From: Bicyclus anynana
Lineage: Eukaryota > Arthropoda > Insecta > Lepidoptera > Nymphalidae
NCBI RefSeq assembly: GCF_947172395.1
Contig: NC_069102.1
Location: 4,990,442-5,054,441 of the forward strand
Length of the DNA: 64,000 nt
Direction: 5' to 3'
How positions within the stretch are numbered: position 1 is the first letter of the stretch; each line of letters starts with the position of its first letter. The notes below the pieces were generated by a model that saw only the letters and a list, made by a program, of their open reading frames with translations, made no database searches and was not told the DNA's origin. A program made the position numbers and the translations under genes. Shown in pieces: positions 22,456-34,000 of this stretch.

Positions 22456-23627
22456 ATGACAAATTACTTATCAATATCGGATATTTTGGTAACTAACGAA
22501 AAAGTACCATGTAAATTCTTACACGATTTACCTAAAATGGGTAAGATAAGCGGGAAACAATAAGTTAGTTGTAGGTTACACATTTAATTTCAATAAATAT
22601 CTATGATTTTAAGGTTTCTTAGATCCTTCGGCAGCCGATGATGATTTAAAAGCCGGAACCAACGTGGAAATACCACTATGGCTCGCAGAGTCTTTGTTTT
22701 CTAGAAGGCCACCACTAGTGGGTGTGGATTTACCAAAAATTTATAAAGAAACCTACAGAGAGATATTAAACGCCGACGCCTGTACTGTTGATATGCACAA
22801 ACTAGGGCAACATTTTTATGAACTTGGATGTTACATTGCTAAGCATGATATCAAAGGTGAAGTTGCAACAACGCTTATAAATGTAAGTTGAGTTTTCATC
22901 ATCTCACTGAATTACAATATATAACTCTGATGTCTGTTAAGTAGGATGTATTAGAGCAGTAAACTAAACTGTATCAGTAATGTTTGATGAAATATTTTCG
23001 CATTCCATGGATTCACAGTGCAGGTGCCGGGTCCATCATGTGGCAGAGAAATAAAACCCGAGCAGACCCCCGGGACTTGGGGACTTGTGACCGATGGTGT
23101 ACTGTTAAGAGTATCCTTGACATAACTAAGATTTCCTTTCTCCGCTTGTGTTGTTCTCTCTGCCTAGCCAAATCTACTAGAAAAGCTTTGGATATTCTTT
23201 CTAATGTAGAACTTGCTGCCGTTCTAGTGAGGCCAAGGTCTTTAAGCAAGATATAGAGAGATTTTGCTAATAGTCCTCTTGCACCTACATCTACTGTGTA
23301 TAAAGTAACCACATAGCCAACTTTAGTTAGTTCATTTGTTAGGTCATAATATTTATTCACTTTCATACTGTCAAAACTAAAACATATTTTCGTACATTCC
23401 AGACATTTCAACAAAGATTCCGCATGATCCTGTCTGCAAGTGTTTCGACTGATTCCATTAGTTCCTTTCAACCCTTGTCAGCCAGTGAGAGGGATAGGAC
23501 AGCTGCTGCTATGATCACAGAGGCAGCTTTATCAGGTTGGCTGAAGAGAGGTGACTGTCCGTTAACTACAGCTAACATGGTTGCTAATCATAGAAAAAGG
23601 AAAAGAGCTGAAATGGAAATGTTATAA
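22456..23627 (+). CDS. GINS3: GINS complex subunit 3 (PSF3), three exons
   Basis: PSF3 is one of four GINS subunits that join MCM2-7 and Cdc45 to form the CMG replicative helicase in the nucleus. Exons are 22456-22540, 22614-22882 and 23403-23627, with GTAAGA and GTAAGT donors and AAG and CAG acceptors. Phases are 1 and 0, giving 192 residues (human about 216). MTNYLSISDILVTNEKVPCK is the PSF3 N-terminus. Exon 2 encodes EIPLWLAESLF and LPKIYKETYREIL, hallmarks of the family; TVDMHKLGQHFYELGCYI follows. Exon 3 carries the C-terminal helices and a basic end, NHRKRKRAEMEML. A at -3 supports the start. An antisense LINE fragment lies in intron 2. A possible ATTAAA signal is at 23639-23644. Confidence 0.92.
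23010..23392 (-). mobile_element. LINE C-terminal fragment inside GINS3 intron 2
   Basis: The minus-strand frame, open from 23471 to 23013, contains YYDLTNELTKVGYVVTLYTV, DVGARGLLAKSLYILLKDLG and LTRTAASSTLERISKAF. This segment is typical of the C-terminal end of insect LINE polyproteins. Its first residues come from the antisense of GINS3 exon 3 by chance, so the element probably begins near the intron's 3' end. The reverse transcriptase core is absent. Confidence 0.6.
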
Positions 23628-24179
23628 ATGTAAATTAGCATTAAACAAACACACAGTAAACGCTCCTTTGGGGAATATCTTAATATATAAAGGCGAAAAT
23701 CGCCTGATGTACAAAGCTGAAATTTGGCAGGGAGGTAGTTTATAGTTAGTAGGTACATAAAACAGATTTTGTGATAGGACCGGATTAAAGAGGTCTAGTG
23801 GCAGACATAGTCGCAGGCGTTCTCTAGTGTTCTATAAATACAGAAACCGCAAATTTGGAATGGTATTTTAGGGGATACATTCTTGATCTTGGGTAACAAA
23901 GTAAAATGTAAAAAGAATCAAGTTATTGACTAAATTTTGCAAATCTTTTTGCTTGACGGTTTTGGCAAAAAACAAAATCTATAGCTGCAAATAAAGAAAT
24001 TCAGTTTAGGGCTTATTGATATTCCATTATCTCCAAAACACTTCAGTCACTTGAAGACTTATACCTGTTTGTCCTGTGATCATAGTTAAGAAGTTTGTGT
24101 ACACCTATGTGCCTCTAATTGTAATTCTTATCTGATAATAATTGAATCAAACATCACATTCAAATCCACTTTACTTTAA

Positions 24180-24470
24180 AGCTCTTGCACACTGGCCACC
24201 GTCCACAACCACAAAACGCAGCTACTGGCATATTTCCTGTAGTTTTCATACATATTACATGGACTCGCCGCAAACGGTCGACGCCGGTGGCCGCCACACG
24301 CTACAATCGTCGCTGCTCGCTTCTTGTGGCCCACGCCGGCCACTAAACGCCGCCACACGCCACTCGCGCGATTACCACCACGTGGCGGTGGTCGACACTT
24401 GTGACCACAGCCACAAGTGTCGACCACCGGCCACAAGTGGCTGTCGTGTGTGACCCGTGTGCGACTACAC
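24180..24470. repeat. GC-rich patch with a perfect 16-bp hairpin
   Basis: Within AT-rich DNA, this patch is full of GGCCAC, GTGGCC and GCCGCCACACG text. GTGGTCGACACTTGTG at 24388-24403 and its exact reverse complement CACAAGTGTCGACCAC at 24412-24427 enclose an 8-base loop. CCGGCCACAAGTGG repeats the theme just after. The short frames across it are compositional. It is probably a small dispersed element; the family is unknown. Confidence 0.5.
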
Positions 24471-25073
24471 TTAGGCCTGTTAGTTAGTTAGCATGTGATA
24501 ATGAAATGTAAAGCTCTGTGTTATAAATTTTGGATAAGTACAATATCTTCAATTATCCAGATTAGTAATTATTGTACTTTGTTATTTATAGTAAACTAAA
24601 ATTGTATGTAATAAGTGTATATAACAAATTAATTTTGTAATTCAAGAATTAAATAAATACAAGAGGTAAAAAAGGGGGTTTTATTAATTTACTTACATTT
24701 ATTAACTTTTGATTATAAAAAGTTTTACATTTACTACAGTAACTTAATGTACTATGAATCCATTAGGATTCAAACAGTATTATTTTAGGCTTAGCAAATT
24801 CTTATGAGATCATACATTTTGGAGCAATTTACGACTTAAATGTTTCACCTTTCCTTATTCATATACAATGGCTACAGATAACAAAATACTAACATGAAAT
24901 TGTAATAAAATTCTTAGTATGTTTCAATTTACTTATTGTATATTTAGCTAGTTAGTTAGAAACATGGCAGTATTGTATGAAATACCAGTCAATATTATAC
25001 CTGTTAAAATGAAACAAATTGAAAAATAATAATAATGCACAACATGAACAGATTAATTTTTAGAAATAGACAA

Positions 25074-25625
25074 TTATTTCAACTGTAGTAATTTAATTAA
25101 ATAACTTGTCTCCGAAATGTTCAGAAATAAATTACTCAATAAATAGTAATAAAATATATCAAATAAAAAAATAAAAATAATGATATAAATTACTACATTT
25201 CTAGTGACTATCAAACTACACAACATAAAAATAAATATAATAAAAACAGCAAAATAACATTTAACAGAGAATAAACCAACATTATTTTTTGAATGCCTAT
25301 AAGCAACTTTACTGATGGCACAGTCAAAAAACATGTCACACACCTCTAACACTAAGGGACACCGAAATACATCTAGAGACATTCTCCGTTTATATCTACA
25401 TACATTTAGCGTGCCAGACACGTGCCGTGGCAGACAAAATAATATTCTTCTATACAGTTTTATTAACATATTTATATCTATTGTAACATGGCTGAACAGA
25501 CGTTGACAGACACGGGTTGCGTCCGGCCAGTAATCGAGGAAAGATTTTGTCTGTAGAGCTCTTTTAATGAAAGAAGTTTTAGTCACGAGACTAAAACCTG
25601 AAATAAAATTGTCAATAATTGCCAT
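25074..25625 (-). CDS. unrecognised 183-residue ORF with two hydrophobic segments (doubtful)
   Basis: An ATG at 25625-25623 opens 183 codons to TAA at 25074. I do not recognise the protein. The N-terminal two-thirds is mixed and basic (for example KLYRRILFCLPRHV and CRYKRRMSLDVFRCPLVLEV). The last third has two hydrophobic runs, CYFAVFIIFIFMLCSLIVT and VVIYIIIFIFLFDIFYYYLL, rich in Ile, Phe and Tyr as AT-rich DNA gives by chance. It lies beyond the Cdk5 poly(A) signal on the same strand. It could be a lineage-specific membrane protein, a piece of a degraded element, or noise. Confidence 0.2.
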   Translation of the reverse strand: MAIIDNFISGFSLVTKTSFIKRALQTKSFLDYWPDATRVCQRLFSHVTIDINMLIKLYRRILFCLPRHVSGTLNVCRYKRRMSLDVFRCPLVLEVCDMFFDCAISKVAYRHSKNNVGLFSVKCYFAVFIIFIFMLCSLIVTRNVVIYIIIFIFLFDIFYYYLLSNLFLNISETSYLIKLLQLK

Positions 25626-25909
25626 TACCAAATGACAATGAGCGCCATTATGACATTAGCGCCGCATCTTAGAGACTTCTTTCATGAAAAGGACTTTACG
25701 TGTCTCTCTGTGGGTGTCTGCAACCCTACTTGTCTGTGACGCAGTTTCTGTAGATATAAACAGACCTTAATGTGTGTAACATGAATGTATTATACTTTGC
25801 CTGATGTTCCTTTTGAGCAGGCACTCAGGCTGTATAATATTTGGCAAAAATCCGTTATACCTATTTATATGTATAAATAATGCTGTAAATTAATTGCATT
25901 ATGTGCAGT

Positions 25910-25915
25910 TTTATT
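25910..25915 (-). terminator. likely Cdk5 poly(A) signal AATAAA
   Basis: AATAAA on the minus strand lies 183 bp beyond the Cdk5 stop codon, a normal 3' UTR length for an insect gene. No better-placed signal was seen. Confidence 0.5.
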
Positions 25916-26097
25916 CTTTTTATTTCTATGTTAATTACAAAGTACAGCCCAAGTCCTATTCTCAGGAACAGTGCTAAAATACATTTAGAACTACAAACTT
26001 ATGAGTCTTCGTCACAACACTGTTTTACCTCATCAATGTCTTGATTCTTATCACTAAATAACAGTTCAGAGGTACACCGGTAAGGGTGTATTGATTG

Positions 26098-27284
26098 TTA
26101 ACATCTGTCATTCTTGACGGATGGGTTCAAGTCGTGGAAGTAAGCGTGTGCCATAGCATCATCAGCTGGCATCCTCAATGCTGGATTACATGTAAGCAGC
26201 CGAGAAAGCAGGTCTCGTCCTCTAGCTGGTAGACGTGGGACAACTTGAGCTAGCCCTAAGCTAGGTTGGTACACTGGCAAGGGTTTGTAATCAGGCAGTT
26301 GAGTGACACCTGGCCAGGTGTCTTCATTTGGTGTTCCTGTAAATTCAATCAAGTTACTTTAAGTTAAAGTTACTGCATACAATATTTTTTTCAAGGTAGT
26401 AAATTAGAATACTTTGTACTAAGTTTTTTTTAAATACTATTTACTCATTTGTTTAAAGTTCTCACTGTGTTTGACTTTTCAAACACAGTGATAAAAAATT
26501 ATCTGGTAGCTCATATCAATAGCTCAAATGTTAATGAATAAAGTATAGATTAATGCATTTTTCTAATTTTTAGGTACAGTAAGGTATGATTGCACAGAGC
26601 TTTACCTAAAATTGCAAACAACTTACCCAGTAATTTAAAGATTCTCTTAAGCTGGTCATCAACATCAGACCCAGGGAACAGAGGCCTTCCAGAATTAGCC
26701 AGCTCAGCAAATATACATCCGGCAGACCACATATCAATGCTTGTTGTATACAATTTAGCTCCAAACAATACATCAGGAGGTCTGTACCAGAGTGTGACGA
26801 CCTCTGCCGAGTAACACTTCACTGGGATGCCGAATGCTCTAGCCAGGCCAAAGTCTGCCAGTTTTAGCTCCCCATTTTTGTTGATTAACAAATTTTGCGG
26901 CTTCAAATCGCGATGAAGCACGTTGTGACTGTGACAAAATGCGAGGCCTCTAAGAAGTTGGTACATGAACGATTTTACCACATCCAAATCTATCTCACCG
27001 TTCAGACTGTCGAAATACTTTTTCAGATCCTGGTCGCAATGTTCGAATACTAAAGTCAATTTTTTCTCACTGTGCAGCACATCGTATAAACGCACGATAT
27101 TCTTGTGCTTTAACTCCTTGAGAAGGCATATTTCCCGTAATGCGGACGATGGAACCCCTTCGTCATCGTCGTCCAATCTTACACGCTTAAGTGCCACAAT
27201 TTCATGGGTTTCTTTATTTTTTGCTTTAAAAACTGTTCCGTATGTGCCTTCTCCGATTTTCTCCAGCTTCTCATATTTCTGCAT
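26098..27284 (-). CDS. Cdk5: cyclin-dependent kinase 5, two exons
   Basis: Proline-directed Ser/Thr kinase, activated by p35-type partners rather than cyclins, acting mainly in neurons and post-mitotic cells. Exon 1 is 27284-26627 and exon 2 is 26336-26098, joined in phase 1 across a 290-bp intron (GTAAGT donor, ACAG acceptor); 298 residues versus 292 in human. The first 219 residues align with human CDK5 without gaps. GEGTYG glycine loop at 11-16; Lys33; PSSALRE helix near 46-52, which separates it from PSTAIRE CDKs; HRDLKPQN with catalytic Asp126; DFG; and T-loop CYSAEVVTLWYRPPDVLFG with Ser159. Exon 2 gives the C lobe (LPDYKPLPVYQ, RDLLSRLLTCNP). The C-terminus extends a few residues beyond the usual end. 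Head-to-head with FKBP8. Confidence 0.96.
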
Positions 27285-27926
27285 AGTGAGATTTTTGTAT
27301 CAATAGGTAATTGATTCTGAATTTATAGCAAAACTCTAAAGAATAACTTCTCTGCTCTGTTTATCAAATTAAAATGTCAATTGTCAAATGTCAATCAATC
27401 AAAGTGAAGTTTAAAAAAATCGTTTGCCTATGGTAAGACTTCTACACAGGCAATATATAACAAAGCATAGCGCATATTATGCATTTTTTACTAAATTACA
27501 ATTTTCAAATAAAATTATTTAAGATTTTAAGTCTTAGTTTTTTGTGGATTTAATTTTATTATTGAATTATTATTTACCTATTGAGTTTCAGTTTACTTAG
27601 TGGACGTAACGTAAACATTAGAATAAAAAATTAAATATTTGCCATCATGTGGTGCATCACTTGGATGTCAGAAGGTGAGCAAGTCTTGTAATGTTGTCTG
27701 TGCGTATGAATAAAAAAAAAACAATATTTTTGGTAAAATTTCATTCTTCAACATCAACAAATAAAAAAATATCAATCAGAAAGTTGAATTGTCATTCCAT
27801 TCCAGCATTGTACAATATTGAATAAAAATTAATTATATTTGTTTGTCATGTGTTAAGATTTGTTTATATATTGTACATAACGTTAACAAAGTATAAAATA
27901 ATAAATCTGTGATATTAGAACGAAAG
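27285..27926. promoter_or_regulatory. divergent Cdk5/FKBP8 promoter interval, with the FKBP8 5' UTR exon
   Basis: 642 bp separate the Cdk5 ATG from the end of an inferred FKBP8 non-coding exon. That exon ends AACGAAAG before a GTAAGTG donor at 27927; the intron closes at TTTTACAG and the next exon begins exactly with the FKBP8 ATG at 28064. The interval must hold both 5' UTRs and both start sites. It is AT-rich, with no TATA box I would call. TGTCAA motifs recur near 27374-27396. Confidence 0.55.
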
Positions 27927-28063
27927 GTAAGTGTTGGAATATTTTACATTTTAAAGTGCGTAAATAGTTACGAACTTCCGAAGGCTAGAAATGTTTAAAC
28001 TGGTTACTGGTTAGTTACGTAGTAATTTTACGAGCGTATATCACGAGGTGTTTGCTTTTACAG

Positions 28064-31000
28064 ATGAGTGAAGGGGAACCTACTTTGGTCGATAAGTCTG
28101 AGAGCAGTTCTTTCGAGGACTTGGCATCGGCAGCTGCTCACGAGATCGAGGAAGCCAAATTACTGGAGGCAGCTGCAGCGGAGAAAATCGACGGAGAACC
28201 AGAGAAACCAACTGACGAGTGGCAAGATGTATTAGGCTCAGGAGCATTGCTAAAAAAGGTATAAACTAACATTCCTTGTGTACAAACAATACTCTTAAAT
28301 GTTCCTTTAAATTTGTTTTACATAGGTACTCTTCAACTTGGTTTCCTTAAATCAAATTTAAAGTTCTATCTTGAACCTTTTTCACATTATGTTGGCTGTT
28401 GTGCATAGTTGGCTAATTGCGCCTAGACACACCAAAATATAGATTTATGTATTAACTTTCAAATAAGTATCCCATTAACAATTTCTTAATAGTATTAGAA
28501 AGAATTTAGTCGATATATATATAGGTCCCCATTTATTGAATTATAAATGTGTGGTAATATTATATATTAAAGCTTGTTATTATATGTTATCTTATCTATC
28601 AATATTGATAATGTATACATATATTTGACAAAAAGATTGATGGATTACAGTTTTTGTAGAGTATTATTTGATGCAATTGGACTGCTAAGGCATGTATGTT
28701 AATTAGAAGTCATAAAGAGATGTTCAATTACTCTACTGTATGATTAACAAATTGTGATGAAATCTGCAAAAGAAACATTATATTTTTAAGAGTATCCACA
28801 CAGTAGCTTTGTTGTTGTGTGTGATTGATTTATTTATTTGTTTAATTACTAGTTAGATATAAAGTATACAATTTCTTTGTACTGTTAAGCACTTGTGGCT
28901 TATTTGAGCATGGCACATTCTTCATCATTATCAACTGATATTCGACTTACTGCTGAGCTCAAGTCTCCTCTCAGAATGAGAGGGGTTAAACCAAATAGTC
29001 TACCACACTAGTCCAATGTGGATCGGCAGACTTCACACATGCAGAGAATCAAGAAAAATCTTCAGTATGCAGGTTACGTTACAATATTTTTCCTTCACTG
29101 TTAGAGACATGTGATATTTAATTTCTTAAAATGAATATAACTGAAAAGTTGGAAGTGCATCCCCGGGACCAGATTTGAATCTACACCCTCCGAATTGGAG
29201 GCATATCCACTAGGCTCTCACTCTTCTTATAAACTTGCTTAAACATAATTTAATTACAACATGAGTAAAAATAAATAGTGTTTATTTTTTATAAATAAAT
29301 AGTGTTTATTTTTATAGATTATCAAATCAGGTGATGAATCAAATGGTTCAAGGCCACAAAGGAGTGATATATGCAGGATCAGTTATGAACTCAAATTGCG
29401 AGACGGTACTCAAGATGTTGTTGAAAAAAGGGACCACATCAAAATTTATTTGGGTGACAATGAGGTAAGCAAATCTGATTCAAGTACTATTGTTGTTATA
29501 AACCCATATTTGGCTCACTGCTGAGCTCGAGTCTCCTCTCAGAATGAGAGGGATTAGGCCTTAGTCCACCACACTGGCCCAATGCGGATTGGCAGACACA
29601 CGCAGTGAATGATGATACATGTGATATTTCAAGTACTATATGAAAACAATATTGTTTATATCATATTTGATATGAGTAAACTACCCTGTTGTACCTGTGC
29701 ATTTTAGTTCAATTTACTTGTTTACCTTTACCTTTTTGTACTTACCTTTCATTTAATTTAATTACATACATTAGTCATTGAGATCACAATAAATTTTTAT
29801 AGGCATATTTTTCCATGAGTCAGGCATTCTCTAGCAGATAATATTATGTGTATAGTATTTTTTATAGCATTCTTTTAAGTTAATTTTTTCTATAATTATA
29901 ATTACTGAAATATTTAAATTTAGTACTCATATGTGTTGTAAAAATTTTATATTCATTATAATTTTTAATTATCTTAGCAATAATAAAATTGCCTTAAAAT
30001 ATTTAAATTTATACTTTTTGTTTATTATTTAATTTAATATCAACTAAATTCTACCATTTTTTTATTATGTGGTATAAAGGTGGGTTTGAGCTTTAATTAC
30101 ATCTGAAAAGTAATGATGAGATGTAATTTGAAACACAATTGCTAAGAAGTTGCTTTTTCACTCTTAATGTACTGGACAGATTTAATCAGTTTTAGTTAAT
30201 CAGCAGTCAGACACCATGTAACACATTCTAGTTGTCAGTTAGTGGAGGTCAGCCAACACTCTAAAATACAGGGTTGCCAGTTCAATAAATTGAGACCCCA
30301 TTGTCTATTGATTCTTTGAACTAAGAGCTCATTGTACTGGACATTGTACTGGAACCCTAAATTGCTTGGCGGTACATACTTGCCGGTAGGGTGGTAACTA
30401 GCCAAGGCCAAAGCCACCAACCAGACCTGGACCAATTAAGAAAACCTCTATCAGCCTAGCAGGGATTCCCAGGACCTTGGTCTTCTAAATGCACCGCGCA
30501 TAGGACTGCGCCATGGAGGAGCCAAAAGAATTCACTTCTAGACACAAGTCTCTTGTATAGACTCCCAAACACCAAAGTCTTAAGGCGCAGCATCCAGCAG
30601 CTCCCTGAGTGTGGGTAATCAAACTGATTTCTATAAAATAATATTCCCAATTATTACAGGTCCTTCAAGGATTGGACTTAGCACTGACACTTATGTACAA
30701 AGGTGAAGTTTGTCTTTTGCAAATAGCGCCTAGGTTTGCCTATGGTGATATAGGCTTGAAACCTGGCGAAAGCCTTGGCTTAGTTGGTGAAATTGATGGC
30801 CCAAAGTATGAAGGAGCTCTCATAGATAGAGACACTTGGTTAGAAGCACGGCTCGAGTTGCATGACTGGACTGAGGAACCGGATCATGATACTTTGCCCA
30901 TAGCTGAGAGAATGGAAATTGGGTAAGCTTTTTAATCTCTATTTTTTTTATTGACAAGTTAGCCCTTGACTACAATCTCACCTGATGGTAAGTGATGATG

Positions 31001-34000
31001 CAATCTAAGATGGAAGCGGGTGACTTGTTAGGAGGAGAATGAAAATCCATACCTCTTTTGGATTCTACACAACATCATACCAGAATGTCGAACATCTTTG
31101 CCGGTAGAGTGGTATCTAGCCACGGCCGAAGCCTCCCACCAGCCAGTCCTGGACCAATTAAGAAAACCTCAATCGGCCCAGCCGACGATCGAACCAGCCA
31201 GGACCTCGTCTTATAAATTCACCGCGCATACCACTGCGTCACGGAGGCCATCAAAATATTTTACCAAAAAAAATTCAAATTAAAAAACAAAAAAACTTTT
31301 TAGCATATCTCCTCCCTCTTCCCCGCGCGAGGGCGCTAAGTAGCATTAACATCACAGGTATCACTAGACATCTGCATATATGAACAAAAAAGGATGAAAT
31401 ATGCAGTCAAAAACCATTTATTATTATTAGAAATGTCGTTTATTTTCTCATTATATTCAGGTGTATTAGGTACTGAGTGTTGTTTTAAAAACCAAAAGTG
31501 AAAACATGTATAATTTATAACTTGCTTAAATGTAGGTATGATGTAGGTTGTAAAAAAGAAACAATGAATTTTCGATTGACATACATTTGTGTCAAGGTTG
31601 TATATTTTATCTATTTCCTTGCATCATTGAAGCGTATCAGCACAGTAGATATATTACAAGCAGTAGTTGGACTTCATACTAAAGGTCGAAACGCGAGCTA
31701 TACCTACGCAGCTCGTACGTGGGGTGATTGTGGGGTGAAGACCGTTGCGACTGTGCCGCGGTGACGAACGCAGTGTATTGGATTTTTTAATTATGACGAC
31801 TAGGAAAAAAGTTATTATTTTTATAAAGTTTGATTAATATTTTGTATTCTAAGGCATAATTTAATAAATATATATATAAATAAATGCTTAAATGATAAAA
31901 TTGTGTAAATAGGTAAATGACGTAAACGTTAATATAATATTATTAAATAATTATTTATTAACTTCTTCATTTAGGTTGTTTTCTTTGATTATTATGTAAT
32001 ACATAGATCTTATGACATGTATGTTTTGTATACCTGTATTTTAAGGTAATAAAGAAGTTACGTAAAGAAGTTGTTTGAATTTAACAACATTATTGTGTTG
32101 CTCATACTTTAATGTATTTGAATAAAAAAAGTAAAGAGCCAGCTGATATCAATATACCTATCCAGATTTTTTTATTAAACTACTAGCGAACCCGGTCAAT
32201 CTCAATTTGTTTTTTGTAGTTCCTTCCCTACATGCCAAGTCAGGGTCAATTTTTTATCGTCTATTCTATAGTGTGGGGGTATCGTTATCGGTATTTTTGT
32301 ACATTACATAAGGGGTTAAAGTGTTAACATAATCTACGGAACCCTACACTGCGCGTGGCCCGACACGCACTTGACCGATTTTTTATTATTTGGTCACCTA
32401 GTGTGGTGGTAATAGATAGATGGCATCACCAAAATAAATATATGAAGGTCCTTCAAGATCATTGATTAGTATCAGCCTTATTTAAATCTACCAATCAAAA
32501 AACAACACGCATTTTATTGATCACTTCCTATTTTACTACAATTTACAAAGTATTTTATTTGTTTATTTAAAAAAAGTATATTTACAATCACATAACTAAA
32601 TGGAAACACAAAGTTGGCAAATGTAATTAAAATGCTGCAGGCGGGCAGCCCTATCACATGTTTACGTGCCGCGCGGCTGTAGGTATTTATTTCAAAAATA
32701 TGGCCGAGTTATTATACTGCTTGTAATATATCTACTGTGGTATCAGCGTATAATAGTTACATTATGACGTACAAGTTAAACACCAGGGTTTGTTTGTCCT
32801 CTAACTAAACGCATAAAATAAATAGTTTAAAATGTAATTATCCTTCCCTTACAGGAGCATAAAATAAATAGTTTAGAATGTAATTACCCTTCCCGTACCT
32901 TACCTTACCCTTTGTTTTGTCCATGAATTCATAATGTATTTAACCTCCTCCATTTTTTTTGCAAGACGGTTAAATACTGTCGGAGATTTAAAGTTACTTA
33001 GGTGACAACGAAATGTGTATGCGGCATTTACGGTGCACGAGATTTACTGATGTTGATACTGATGATGAAAATTTATTTAAAAAGAAATTTATCTTTTTAG
33101 TATCCGACGGCGTTGTCGCGGCAACTGGTGGTACGGGCGTGGCGAAGCGCAACTAGCCGTCCAATTGTATAGAAGAGCTCTAGATGTACTGGACGAGAGT
33201 GAGGGGGGTATCTCAGACCCCACGCCCACGGGAGAGATCGCCCAAACTTCTGACGCTCTGCACGCGCTTCTAGAAGAGCGTCTTCGTGTCCACAACAACA
33301 TGGCCGCCGCGCAGTTGAAGGCCGGAGCTTATGACGCTGCGCTGCAGGTAATGTTACAGGATACCTACTAGTGGACCCTACGTCCATGAAAGAGATCGCC
33401 CATACTTCTGACGCTCTGCACGCGCTTCTAGAAGAGCGGCTACGTGTCCACAACAACATGGCCGCTACGCAGTTGAAGGCCGGAGCTTATGACGCTGCGC
33501 TGCAGGTAATGTTACAGGATACCTACTAGTGGACCCTACGTCCATGAAAGAGATCGCCCATACTTCTGACGCTCTGCACGCGCTTCTAGAAGAGCGGCTA
33601 CGTGTCCACAACAACATGGCCGCTACGCAGTTGAAGGCCGGAGCTTATGACGCTGCGCTGCAGGTATTGTTACAGGATACCTACTAGTGGACCCCACGTC
33701 TATGGGAGAGACCGCCATTGTTGTATCTAGGATTATTTCCTAGGGCCCTGGCCCCCGACATCAAGTCTGTTATCAGTATCATTACCAAATTACATATTGC
33801 GCACTCTTAAAGAAACTAAAAAGTTCGAAAAAAATATTATTATAAAAACAAAAAACTCGACTGCTTAAGTGTAATGAACTGAAAAGAGAAAAAAAAGTAT
33901 CACAATATCTATATAAAGTTATGACTAAATTCTTTGTGGTGCTGCAGGAACGAACCCAGAACCTACATCTTGTAAATCCACCGCGATTACTACTAACATC

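Larger units (their letters stand above)
23628..26097. other. intergenic interval between GINS3 and Cdk5
   Basis: The two genes converge here. The interval holds a common lepidopteran-type repeat near 23690-23850 ('GGCGAAAATCGCCTGATGTA'), a GC-rich hairpin-bearing patch (24180-24470), a questionable minus-strand ORF (25074-25625) and the likely Cdk5 poly(A) signal. AT-rich stretches at 24480-25070 show nothing else recognisable. Confidence 0.5.

Noticed and set aside
26463..26490. Perfect 12-bp hairpin in the Cdk5 intron (CACTGTGTTTGA/TCAAACACAGTG)
   Set aside because: Short; could be chance or the remnant of a small element. Too weak to list as a function.
33375..33690. Copies 2 and 3 of the FKBP8 half-exon as normal coding exons
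   Set aside because: They lack a usable acceptor that keeps frame; the TTACAG before each copy is followed in frame by TAG. Joining 33347 directly to 35232 gives a clean phase-0 protein.
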